From contig OX485806.1 in assembly GCA_950295325.1 (NCBI GenBank), positions 8,804,001-8,868,000 of the forward strand: 64,000 nucleotides of DNA, written 5' to 3'. This DNA is from Polytrichum commune. Taxonomy: Eukaryota; Streptophyta; Polytrichopsida; Polytrichales; Polytrichaceae. Within the stretch, counting starts at the first letter, position 1. Each line of letters begins with the position of its first letter. Shown in pieces: positions 47,560 through 58,729 of this stretch. The position numbers and the translations under genes are program-made. The notes under the pieces were generated by a model, which had not been told where the DNA came from, ran no database searches, and saw nothing but the letters and a program-made list of their open reading frames with translations.

Positions 47560-50500
47560 ATGGCATCGCCTTCCACATTCCGACCCATCTTGGGAGATGA
47601 TGACAACATGGAGGTAGACACACCCACACAAAACCTCATGCGGCTCTTAGCGGAGAAGGCAAAGGAGAATCAAGCTGCGAAGGAAATAGGCACCAAGAGG
47701 ACCCGGGAGAAGACAACACCGAACAAATCTCTACACCAAACCCCACAACGACGCCCACAAGTCACACATGTAAATTCTATTTTCCCGGAACAAAGGTTCC
47801 GTCAAAATTTTTGGTATGGTTTCACTAACATGGAGAAATTGGCTATGGAAGAGGGGTTGGAAGAGCTCTTCGATGGTGAATCCATCGAAGATAGGGTACT
47901 TAGGGGTGTACCAAGGAAGGAAACGGAAGAAATGGAGGGGGTCGCAATATCCTTCCCAAGGATACCCCAAATCTATTACCCAGGTAAGAGAGAGGATGGT
48001 GTCCTTGGATAACACCTCAACCTAACACAAATTCCATATGATATCCCAATCGATCCCAATACATGTCTCTCTTTGGACTTCCATGTTGCTATTGAATTTC
48101 AATTACCCAACACCCCTCTCCTCCATAACCATGTGAAAGAACTAGTAAGGAAAAGACTTGAGTTGATGCAAATACCACTTGGCACTAACCTTATCGAGCC
48201 CATATCTATCATGTGCATGAGTGTTAAGAGAGGTGGGGAGAAAGGAGTTTGGGCGGGAATTGCCAAACTCCACCTTCTCCACCCCAAAATTGATGGGGTG
48301 GCCTTGTTGAAAGGACTTAGACCATTCATTCTACAATTGGACCCCAAATCAACCCAAGGTACTCTTGGAAAGGTATGTAAGACTTACCACTCCATAGCTA
48401 GGAACAACAACCTTTCAATCAAAATCACTAGTGAAACTTTGATTGATGTCTCTTCACACATGCTCTTCAAAGATGTTGTAGAGAATAGTTTTAGGAGAGG
48501 TTATGAATTTGAGATTGTAGAGGTGCAAAAGAGCACCTCCAACAACCATGCTTACATTGTTGCACCAACCCCCTCACAAGCCAAGAAAATTCAAGAACTC
48601 CAAGTTGCAACACACCATGAAATTTTGGAAGGACAAGTGAAGAAAGGGCCTTCTCTCACCTTGGAGCAAAAACAAAGGAAAGAAGCTCTAATTCTCACCT
48701 TCTATAATCTTCCCATCTTGATGAGCATAGATGACACATCTTTTGAAATTTGCAAGATAATTGGAACCAAGAATGTTGTCTCCATTTGGTTCCATAAGCA
48801 AGATGGAATTAGACACAATGGTAGTGCAAATGTAAAATGCCTCAACCCCTTTGTATACAAAAAGTTTGTTGGAAACGAGGAAAAAATTGGTGTTTATCAT
48901 ATGGAAATCACTCCACACCGTAGAAGTCTTGATGGTATTGACAAACCTTCCAAAGATTTGTTGGTCAAGTTTGGATTTGAATATACTAACACTTGCTTGG
49001 TGAACACCATTGAAGCAATCCAAAACCAAAACCAAGATGAGAAGAATGCCACCAAAAGCGAAGTTTTTACCATCATGAAGGAGGCCATTGAAGAATGTAA
49101 CAAGAAACTCAAGCTTGAACTACACGAAGAGATGAAGGTCCTGAAGGATGACATAGTCAAAGAGGCCCACAACTATGTAGATGACATCAACGAAAAATTG
49201 AAGAAGCAAATGTTGGACATCCAAAGCACATTGTGGTACAATTTTTTGATCTCAGAATAGTCATTTTAGAATTTTGATAGGATGTGAATTCATAGTGTCA
49301 CTCAAAATGTGAAATGGACACTAAAGTAAGTCATTAGTGACCAATTATCCGAAATGAGCTAAGTGTGAGACATTTAGTTCATATGAAACAGTTTCCAAGA
49401 GGAAGAGTCTTTTGGGCAGGGCAATAGACATGTGACCAAGTCGAAGAGCCTTATGAAATCTGGCCCCAAGAGACAAGGAAGCTAGTTCAGGGGATATAGA
49501 AGAGAAGAGAGAAAGTAGAAAGTAGTTCCTCTCGAGAAGAGAGTCTCCTTTGTCTCGTAGTTTTGAGTGATTCCAGTTTGGGTGTGAAGCCCTTTTTGAA
49601 TGTACATTTTTACCCTACATAATATCATAAGCGTGAAGCTATATTATTACTTGTGTGTGTGAGGATTAAATATGTTGTGTTGGTGCTGGTCGTGAATCGT
49701 TTACATTAAAATTGTACTTTCCTGGTTCGGGAAGAATCCAGATTGAATTTGTGATACCTTATTCCTGTGAAGGGAGTGAGTCTTGATGTGTGGTTGTTTC
49801 TCTCAAGGGAATTGAGAGGAATTGCTTGTGGGAATGTTGAGTCTCTTCTGAGAAGGAAGAGATCCATCCGGGTTCATTGAAGTGAATGGAATTCCATGAA
49901 TTGTCCTGAAAGCCTCTAGTTGTAATAAGTCGTGTTGTGAATGTATCTAAGTACGAGGAAGTGCTTTAACAATGTAATCCGGTGAAAGGAGTTTGTTTGA
50001 GAAGATACACGGATTGTGTCTTGAATCCTGTCAAAGGAAATTGGGATAGTTTGTAAGTGTCCCTCTGTCTGGTGCATAGAATGTCAGAGGGAGTTGCTGT
50101 CACCGTGCTACTGCAGTTGATGTTGCAACATATTCGTAGGATTCAGAAGTGTGAACACCTACTTTAGTTTCAATTGTCCACACATTGAAGTGGTCTTGCA
50201 GAATAAGTCTGAGAGAACCTCGGATATAGAATTCTAATATATGTTTGAGTTTGAGTATGATGGTGCAGTGAATTTCTCTTGTGAAAGGAGTGAAGTAACT
50301 ACCCTTAATCTTATGAGTATGGTGAGAAGTAATGTCGAGTAGTGTGTCGTCTCCCTTGGTAATGAAGTGAATGAAGCTTGTAGGAGTGACACTACTTTTC
50401 TTCGGGTGTGTTCGGCCATGTAACTTGGCTGTGGCAAACTTGAGATACCTGATGTGAAGTCAGAGTAAATGCTTCAGCCCCCACTTCTCACATAATTTAC

Positions 50501-52134
50501 AATTTCAATAAGTGCGCACGTTGAGATATAAATCCTGCGAAAGGAAGATTGTACCTTTCGGAATGCCCAGTCGAGTAGTTCAAGAGGGAGCATCCTAACC
50601 AGTTCGCTGTGAATTTTAATTCCCGAGAAGAGATTGAGATCATGGAAATAATGATCGGAGAGAACCAGTAGGTAGTTACAAATGATTCAGTGAGTTTGGG
50701 AAATAACAAGATGAAGTTCAAGACTGCAGAAGAATCACCGGACGCTTCAGAGGGATTCACAAAATACACCTCAATTCGATCAAGAAAAACCGAGGGAGGT
50801 TATTCTGAACTGGTGGAACTTGCAGATTCTCGGATCTCAATCGATTGTGACCAAAAATTTCCTCAATTATGGAGTGAGGTTGATCGACACAGCATCCCAA
50901 TGGTTTGGGTGGAGTAGGCAGTTAAACTGGGCCTGATGAAATTGTGGAAGCCATAAATTGAAGTAGTGCGACCAGATCGTGCGAGACCTCGAGGAAAAGA
51001 GGAGCTCTAAGCTATGGAGTTTGCAGGGCTCCGAAGTTAATCACAAAATTTATGAAAGGCGAGAGAGATCGATCTGCGAATTCTTGGCCGACGTCGACAT
51101 GTCTGAACGTGAAAGGAGCAGGCGCGGTTGCGACGCGAAGGTACGTTTAGCCTATTAACCCATATGGTTTGGGTGAGGCTAACAGGGCAAGCTTAAAAGG
51201 AGGAGTGGCCAGCATCACATTCAAGAACTTGACGCTGACTTGGTTACTGGTTACTGGTGACTGGCTACTTGATACTGGTTACTAAGACTATGGCCCTCTC
51301 TATGAGACGTGACTTGACACTGGTTACTTGTGACTGTTACTGGTGACTAGACTATGGCCGTGCTGTGCAGACTATGGTCCTACCGATTAGACTCTTACGG
51401 TCCCGGTCCGGTTCAGTTCGCTTCGCTTAGATTCGTTCCCTAGGTTCCCGTCACTCGTAATTAGACTTTTGCACGTTATAACAATTAATTCTAATATGTT
51501 AAAACTCCATTTGATTTTGATAAGTCTAATATGACTCACCAGTACTTCGACTTTGAGATATTGAAGCAAATCAATTAATTCATTTGATCAAGAGGTAGGA
51601 GAGTCATGTGTGTAGGTGATGATTCCTAACCTGTGGTATGGCCTATAGTCCTTGGTTACTAATCTGAAGAGACTATGGTCACTTCAAAGAGTTTGTGCCT
51701 TGGGTTTCTGAGACTATGGCGTACTCAAATGTCTATGGCTGAGCTGTGACTCCCTGAATTGCAAAACACATTATAAAAGTGATGTTACTGACGAGAGTGG
51801 GTTGTGAGGGAGTGACTGATCAATTGCATGTACGGCTGTGAGTGACCCTCAACCTTAATTAAATCAATTCTAAAACTCACCCTAGAAGTCTTCTTCCCTG
51901 TGTTTGTTGTCCTAAATACATCCTAATTCTCTTGTAATCTATCAATTAACTCAATGGTGATCCCTAGATGCAACACCTGACACTCATTTGGTCTTCCTTG
52001 TGTGGTTTTCTTAATTGGAACCCAATCTAAAATCCTATCTACACACATTAACCATGGCACTTACCGGGATGCAACAAATTACTGGGATGGTAAACCCAAA
52101 TCTTATGATAAAAGACCTGCCAAATGTGGATTGA
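47560..52134 (+). pseudogene. LINE ORF1 protein, left copy, interrupted
   Basis: Starting at MASPSTFRPILGDD, one frame runs to 49231, breaks for a 2.8-kb LTR, and resumes at 52049 to a TGA at 52134. Without the LTR it would be 585 residues, with one internal TAA (48010-48012). The N terminus is Lys/Arg-rich (nucleic-acid binding likely). A central part with LTFYNLP, VVSIWFHKQDG and YHMEITPHRRSLDG has the spacing of an RRM-like fold. The C-terminal 120 residues (FTIMKEAIEECNKKLKLELH and onward) form a strong coiled coil. This RRM plus coiled coil plan resembles LINE ORF1p RNA chaperones, with domain order differing from mammalian L1. The assignment is inference. Confidence 0.7.
49232..52043. 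mobile_element. 2.8-kb solo LTR or LTR-only element
   Basis: The insert begins TGTGGTACAA and ends CTATCTACA, with a perfect 5-bp target duplication CACAT (49227-49231 and 52044-52048). The right LINE copy has the uninterrupted site (62890-62894). TG...CA ends and 5-bp duplications define an LTR retroelement insertion. I see no gag/pol, internal LTR pair or primer site, so a solo LTR of unusual length (2812 bp) is the simplest reading. Orientation is unknown. Confidence 0.8.
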
Positions 52135-52657
52135 CCACAAATCGCCGGGTAAAACAAAAGTATTTACTTCAATACTATCTTAGATACATACACGTATTTA
52201 GGCATAGTATTAAACATAGTATTACACATAGTATTACACATAGTATTACACATAGTATTCTATATAGTATTACACATAGAATAAATACTAGAATAAATAC
52301 TAGATACCATCGTATTACTCATAGTATTCCACAATGTCCAAAATACCATACGAAATACAAGTTATCTACTTTATATGTACAAAAATACTATACTCAAACA
52401 AAATACAAATACCATACAATACACAAAATTAATCCAAAATACACATACTTCCTATTCAAACAAATAAGAAGCATAACATCCGCCAAAACTAACCCTTTCA
52501 CTATAACCAAATACATACTCATAAAAAACCAAAGAATAAATAAGACTAAAGCCCGACCACACCCAAGCATCATATACACACCTACAACAAAGTCCGTACT
52601 CTATAATAAAAGATACCATCATACTAGTCATGATATCCTACGACGTCCAAAATACCA
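52135..52657 (+). pseudogene. LINE ORF2 start, left copy, truncated
   Basis: It is open in the ORF2 frame, which overlaps the ORF1 end. It encodes a low-complexity segment beginning LTTNRRVKQKYLLQYY and matching the right copy. It has a single TQTKYK-type unit where the right copy has about thirteen, and extra copies of a short ATAGTATTACAC unit at 52205-52260. It ends at the junction with the right copy's tail. Confidence 0.7.
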
Positions 52658-52704
52658 GATAGATAGATAGAAACTCCGGTCCCTTTTAGGGGCCGGCGTG
52701 AATA
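52658..52704 (-). repeat. LINE 3' terminus: hairpin plus (TATC)n tail
   Basis: The sense strand reads ATTCACGCCGGCCCC, loop TAAAA, GGGACCGGAG, then TTTCTATCTATCTATC. The stem pairs CCGG/CCGG and CCC/GGG. The stem and tail recur at 36086-36161 and, with another loop, at 26087-26117. It is probably the RT recognition structure for target-primed reverse transcription. Confidence 0.8.
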
Positions 52705-52888
52705 GAGTGTCCGTTCGTAATGCCAACAACTCGATGCCCACAGGACATGGGGAAGCTGGGACAAAACTACTCTCCTCTTTCGAGGATGGACACTATAGTA
52801 ACCGAGAAACAAATAACATGGGCCGATTATGGCCCACGGAGGTGCATGCCTTTTAAGGATAATTAGTGTTTTTGTAATGAGAGTGAAT

Positions 52889-53066
52889 GCCAAGTCATGA
52901 TTCCTCGGTTGGTTGTGGGAGGATGTTTGAGTTAAGACGTTCCGGGTTCGATTCCAGTTGGGTCCGTATGATCGTCTAAAATGTAACACATGACTTGGTG
53001 CGCAAGTGAATAAAAGGCAGGAAATTTGTACCAACCAACCGGCACCAGTCCCTCATTCTGAGCTGT
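52889..53066 (+). mobile_element. tRNA-derived SINE, copy 2, in LINE 3' UTR
   Basis: It carries a perfect B box GGTTCGATTCC (52945-52955) and an A-box-like TTCCTCGGTTGG. The same interleaved inverted pairs as copy 1 are present: CCAAGTCATG with CATGACTTGG (52989-52998), and GGTTGGTTG with CCAACCAACC (53031-53040). It lies antisense to the LINE, between ORF2 and the LINE 3' hairpin. Whether it is a nested insertion or part of the LINE UTR is open. Confidence 0.65.
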
Positions 53067-53179
53067 AAGTAGATACTAGGTATTATATAAGATATTATAC
53101 AAGTTTTTGGGTTTTATGGAGGGTCTAAGTTTTGGGGGAGCGGTTGGTGGTTTTCAAGTCTCCTCTTATGTAGGAGGAT

Positions 53180-53800
53180 GGACATGGCATATTGTATTGC
53201 AATGGTATTAATGTTTTTAAAGGTATTTTTGATGGTAACCATGGGTATTTTGAGATTTTCTTCTAGTATTTTCATGGATGGGATGTGGGCCGTAGCTCGG
53301 GCCCCGGCTGTGATGACAATAAGTGGTTCAATTTTCCATCCTCTGGAGGCGATACTATCAATCAGTGGTTTGTATTTGTTGTTTTTTGCTTCAATAGTTT
53401 CTGGGGAAAATCTGTCGTTACAATATGTGAATTCAATAAGTTGTATGGTGAGGTTAGGGTCAACGTCGATGGGAGGGTCATTTTGATATGGTAATCCTTT
53501 GACGCATAGTATGTCAGGGCGAAACCTTGCATTGCTTTGTGTGTTACATGCGCAGGGGAGTAGCCAATTGGGGACAGTATTTTCTTGGGGATTATTATTG
53601 AAGGTACCGGCATTCATGAGGGTAAAACATCGGGATTTTTCGGACGAGATTAGGAGCTTCCTAATTTCTCCAACTGCTTTGTTATGTCTTTTAATTCGTA
53701 GTGAGTGTATATGTTGTTGGTTACATTTCAGTAGTACATGTAGCCAAGTGTCTGGATCGTTTGAATTGCATATGGGACACGTGATAGAGGGGTACCTCTG
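53180..53800 (-). other. CCHC motif and restriction-like endonuclease domain
   Basis: The zinc motif CPIC...WLHVLLKC (near 53790-53735) is followed by KRHNKAV (near 53690), RPDILCV (near 53515), IQLIEFTYCND (near 53430) and AKNNKYKPL (near 53375). This reproduces the R2-type order: RHN, then PD, then an acidic residue, then K with KY. The catalytic D, E and K are all present. In R2 elements this domain nicks the target. It lies at the extreme C terminus, as in R2 and Dualen. Confidence 0.8.
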
Positions 53801-54149
53801 GTGACCGAAAAACATTTGTTTTCTAGCATTACCCATGTATGTTCATGTACGGAATTTAATAAGGCATGATTTTTGTTTGTCTGTGATTAAGGGATTTGTC
53901 CAGAATTCGTTGGACAGTTCTTTGTCAATGTCTATATTTTCTGTCCATTTACACGTGTTGGGGGTTTGTGTGGCCATGACTGCTATATTGGTTTCCTTGT
54001 CATATTTTTTAATTTGTTTTTCTAAGAATCTTACTGGACCTTTGTCTGGGACTTCTTCCATTGAGGCCCAGACGTCCTTTTGATAATAGTATGGGGTGGC
54101 GTGGGCATGTTCGTATGGGTGTATGGCGATTCTGTGTTCTAATTCTAAC

Positions 54150-54650
54150 CCGTCTTTTGCTAGTTTATCCGCTTTTTCATTACCGTCAATGTTGACGTGT
54201 GCTCTGACTTTGTATAGTGTGATAGGCTGTGTACGGTCTTGGAGGATTTTTACCATGGAGTTGAGTGTGGTTTGGTCTGGGTGACTATTATGGAGAGTGG
54301 GGTGTTTAATTTGTGTGTTGAGTAGATATAGTACGTTTAGACTGTCTGTGAATATAAATGCGGGTTCATTAGGGAATTGTCTATTGATGATTCTTAGTGT
54401 TTTGTATATAGCCATCATTTCTGCGCGTAGTATGTTTTGATGCCCATGGAGTCTTTTGGCGATATTTAAGCCTTTGGGGCTATAGATACCGTATCCAGCT
54501 CTTTCTCTTCTCCATATTCCAGGGGCAATTTCTTTGGGTTTTATAAAGGATCCATCTGTGTAGTAGCTAAATTGGGGGTGGAATTTTAGTGGTAAGTTGG
54601 TTTGGTAGTTTGGGAGTTGTGGGGTGGGGTTATTATTGTATAGGGGTGTG
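54150..54650 (-). other. RNase H domain
   Basis: It shows YYTDGSF (first Asp), RAEMMAIYKTL (Glu), IFTDSLNVLYL (second Asp) and KVRAHVNIDGNEKADKLA (His and last Asp) in the canonical order and spacing of RNase HI. All catalytic residues are retained. In LINEs it removes RNA from the RNA-DNA hybrid. Confidence 0.9.
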
Positions 54651-54829
54651 TTTGGGTAGTTTGATTTAGCCCATTTTTTACTAGGGTTAACGGTGATGTT
54701 CGGAGGGGTGGGTGGTGCAATTTGAGTGTGGCTTTGTAATATTTGGAGGTTATTTGCTGTGTCGTGTATTAGCTTCATTTGTTCGTAGGTACCTATGTTA
54801 TTATTTTGGTGATGGATACAGAATATTTA

Positions 54830-55260
54830 CATGGTAGATGGTTCTTTCCTTGTAGTATTGAGTTCGGGGGGTATTGTTGGTTCTTCGTATGTGATTGTGT
54901 CAGCAGCAAAATGGGCAATGACATGTGTGTCTGGGAATGGGCCTGTGTGTGGGTTCGAGTTTTGGTACCAGTCAGTGTCTGGGGATATAATTATAGTGAT
55001 TGTGTAAGGGTCATTTTGGGCCGCCATGCGTGCCCAGTGAATGGCTTGTTGTAGGTTTGTTGAGGTGTGAGGATGTGCGTATCCAATTCCTTGCCATTTA
55101 TAGTCAAACACTTTTCCTAAGGATCCAAATATTATGTCTCGTGAAAAGGGTGAGTAGAATTGGGTGAATTGTGTTGGACATGTAACCGGGGATGAAAAGT
55201 ATGAGTGGGTAATATTGAATGTTATAATTAGTAGATCCAGTATTTGAGTTGGTATTGTAT
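54830..55260 (-). other. Unassigned domain with methyltransferase-like motif
   Basis: Between the RT thumb and RNase H lies a conserved-looking block with FYSPFSRDIIFGSLGKVF, then WQGIGYAHPH, AIHWARMAA and IIISPDTDW. The SPF followed later by a hydrophobic strand ending in D-x-D-W recalls N6-adenine methyltransferases of the Dam/PCIF1 type, whose motif IV is (N/D/S)PP(F/Y/W). The usual Asn/Asp is replaced by Tyr, so activity is doubtful. Dualen is reported to carry a cysteine protease, which I could not recognise here; this block is the candidate place to test both ideas. Confidence 0.35.
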
Positions 55261-57039
55261 ATTGGGCTCTTTTGAGTGGGTCGTTCTTTGGGATACGGTA
55301 TTTGTATCTTTGGTATAGCCAGACAATTTCAGTTTCGAATGATTGGGTAGGTGGTTCTAGACCATGTGTGGTATTTTTTGCCAATTGGTATTGTTTCCAT
55401 AGCCATGTTAGTCTAGCTTTCGGGATGGTGATGAGATGCCTTCCATTGTCTTCGTATATGTGGGCGACATCGAATTGTGTTTGGATAGTATCAGAATTTG
55501 TTTCAATGTCGTTTTCTGGGTTGCATTCACTAATAGAGATATGTGCTAGCGGAATTATTGTGGATGGTGTGACGTATCTTGTGTCTCGGTGTTGTTCCGT
55601 GGTGAAGTAAGCGTTGATGATGTTTGAAAAATGATTGTGTTGTCTTTCTGTGTAATATTGGTTAAGCAAGTTTGTGTTGTGGTTGCATATGTTGGCTTCA
55701 TAGTAGGGGTATAGGTCCCTTTGGGTTCGCCATTTATTATATGTGTTGTTATTTGTTGTGGTCCATTGACACATATATGACGTAACTGTTCTTTTTATTC
55801 CATTGTTGTCGTTAGATTGTTTTTGTTTGTGATCGAGTATTTTGTGTATGGGAAATTGTCGGGGGTCTTTAAGCATGTTGTTGGGGGGAGGAGGTAGATG
55901 GGGGATGGGGGGGTTAGGGAGGTGTACGGGGGCGGTCGGTGTGTGAGGTAGGATGTTGTGATTTCTTATTATATATTTGTTTTTGAGGGATCTTGGTGGG
56001 TGGTGTTGTTGGCAGGGTAGGGGGCATTGATTGCAGGGGGGGTGGCAGAATAGTTCATTAGCTATGTTAAGTGCGCTTTGGATAAGTTTAGAAGGAGTGG
56101 AGTGGTAGATTTTGAATTCGTCCTTGTTCATCAGAGTGGTACCATTAGGCAGGGTAATTTGGTCTAGTGTGGTTATATTATGTATAAGTAATTTGTATAG
56201 TAGTTTAAGTGAGGTGTTGGGGTTTAGGCCATGTAGCATTTGTGCTTCTTGCATCCATGCCGTTTCAAGTGAGGATGGGGTTAGTAGAAAGTTATTTATT
56301 GTGCTTTTTAGATGGACTCCGGCTTTATGTTTTAGCAGGAACAGTGTTCTAGTGATGGGTGATCTAACATAGTGGTGGTATTTAATGCGAGTGATTTCTT
56401 GAGAGCCCCCATGTGTGGCGAGTATGAATTGTACTAGACCAGTATATATTCTCCCAATTCTCCCTTTGTCATTGAGGGCATTTTGTAATTGTTCTCCAAT
56501 GCACCTTAGATAGGCATTTTGTAATGAAAATGCTTCAATTCCAAATAGGTTGTGGGGGAGTTGCGTGACAATATTAGATGTGCGTTTAGGTATTCCGCAT
56601 ATTGTTTTATGGAGTGCGATGATTTTTTTGTCTAGTTTTTTTCATGGCTGGTATGGAGTATGGTACTGCATAAAAACTATATGCTATTCCAGCACGTATG
56701 ACTGTGTTTGCCATGTTGATTTTTTGTTTCATAGTAGTTGGGCAAGCTACGAGGGCTTGACATTGTTGGATTACTTTAGCTGTGGTGGTATTTATTTGTG
56801 TTTTCCATTTGAGTGATGGTGCAAGATTTATTCCTAGGTATGTATAGGGTTCATGTTGGTTTAGGACTGTTATAGGTTGGTTTTTATAGTTTATGTTAGT
56901 GGATTGGATTAGGGCCTTGAAGGTTGTGGGGTTAAGTTTAGATTTGTTTGGGCATCCAGTCACTGCACATTTTGGTATACCTAGGTCCATTCCTGCCCAT
57001 TCTCAAAATTTGTCTAGTTTATTTAATTGTGTTTGTAAT

Positions 57040-57830
57040 GCTTCTAGTTTGTTGGCGATTGCTGCAAGATCGTCTGCATATGCTGCTGATGAGATTTTCA
57101 CTCTGGACTTTCCGAAGGTATATCCATTATTTCCTTGTTACAGCCATCTAAGTAGGGGTTCCAAGAATATGATAAATAGATATGGGCTAAGGGTATCGCC
57201 TTGTATTGTACCTCTTTGGATGTGGATTGGTAGAGTTTTTCCAAAGTGTTCGCCGGTAAATATGGTTGATGATTGTGAGTATATGTTTCCTATGAGGTTT
57301 ATGGAGTCATTGGGATAACTCATGTCTTTCATTATGACTAATAGTCTGGCGTGGTCAATGGAGCCAAAGGCGTTTTTGAAGTCAATGTAAAGAATGTATA
57401 TATCTTGGTTTGTGAGTCTGGCGTCTTCAAGCGCTGCAATTAGTATTTGTATTTGTCTGGAGGTGTTTCTTTCTGCTCTGAACCCTTCTTGGCTATCGTG
57501 TAGTATTTGGTATCTTTCTCCGTATGTTGATAGGATAGAGGTTAATGTGCTTGTATATAATTTATATATAGTGTTAGCTAGTGTAATAGGTCTGTGATTT
57601 GTTAGTTGTGATGGGTTACCTTTTTTATATAGTAAAACTATTAGGCTAGTTTTCCATGATGCTGGGATTTGTTTTTGTTTATAGCAGTGTTTAAAAAATA
57701 GAAACAATATTTTGTGAAAGCGTGGAGGCATATTTTTTAGAATTGAGTTGGGGATTTTGTCTGGACCTGGGACTTTATTATTACTTAGGTTTTTAAGACA
57801 GAAGTCGTATGTTTCTTGATCAAAGTATGT
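57040..57830 (-). other. Reverse transcriptase domain
   Basis: Motifs in order: NKVPGPDKIPNSIL, LTNHRPITLANTIYKL, YIDFKNAFGSIDH (motif A, about 57351-57389), RGTIQGDTLSPYLF (motif B, about 57179-57218) and AYADDL (motif C, YADD at 57069-57080). A TAA between motifs B and C and a TGA after C kill this copy. The thumb continues with KTICGIPKRTSN and LFGIEAFSLQNAYLR. Confidence 0.95.
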
Positions 57831-58729
57831 GTACAAGGGGATTTGGGGTTCTCCTCGTCTGTCGATTATGTATCCATCTAAGTCGTGCCAAGGGTATTGC
57901 CTTACTCCACATGTACAGTGAATTGGATGTGTATTTTGATGGTGGCATGTGGGGACTGTTGGGCGGTTACTGATGGATTGTTGTGCGTAAATCTCTGAAA
58001 CAATGTCTTCAGGGTTGGTTAATATGTTGTTTTGTCTATCAATGATGGAGTCAAGAGGTGAGGTTTCAGTGTTCTTGAAGACTTTCCGATTTATTTTCTT
58101 GGGGTTTTTTTCATACATTTGACGGTATTTTGATACGGCTTTTAGGATGCAGTCTCTGGTGTATTTTGTGGTAATTTTCCTGGCTTCTTTATTTGCCGTT
58201 TTTGCGATAGTTGCTATGGTGTCAATCCATTCGACATTAGATGTTGTTGTAGTAGGTGGGTGCAGAATGTTGACGTGTTGGTGGTTTCGGATATCGTTTA
58301 GGATGGGGTGTACTTGCCAGCTTGGGTCATTTTGTACAATATAAATGGTTTTCCTGATGAGGTGATATGTGTTGAGGTGTCTTTTCCATTCTCTAGCTAG
58401 TTTGCGTGGTAAAAAACCACCTTGTTGTGATGTTATGTTTGTGAGGTTGGGTAGAGGGTCTGCTTTGCAGGTTTTTTCAATTGTTTCTGAGATTTTGTTT
58501 ATAATGTATTCTAATGATATGCAGGCATTTTGCCATTGATCAGGTGTTAAGTGTTGGTGGTCTTCTAATAGTGTGGTAAGTTCTTTAAGTTGGGTGGAGT
58601 TTTCTTCGAAGAATGTTATGTTAAATTTTTCTAGGTTTTCCGGTGGTATCGGGTTCAGTATTCTAGTTGGTGTGGTGTTTGTAGAGGGCGGAGGTCTAGC
58701 TATAAGTGTGTTGTGTGGGATGTGTAATG

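Larger units (their letters stand above)
45531..52657 (+). mobile_element. Large LINE (Dualen-like family), left copy, 5' part only
   Basis: The plus strand carries a probable 5' UTR (to 47559), ORF1 (47560-52134, interrupted) and the first roughly 520 bp of ORF2. Over 48124-49231 and 52044-52657 it is collinear with the minus-strand right copy (63988 down to about 62125). Homology stops at 52657, exactly where the tail of the right copy begins, so the right copy probably inserted into this one. The 5' limit near 45531 is a guess from composition. Confidence 0.75.

Noticed and set aside
52889-53066. Functional tRNA gene (B box GGTTCGATTCC)
   Set aside because: No acceptor or anticodon stems of canonical tRNA can be drawn. 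The sequence extends well beyond tRNA length and recurs as a repeat, so SINE is preferred.
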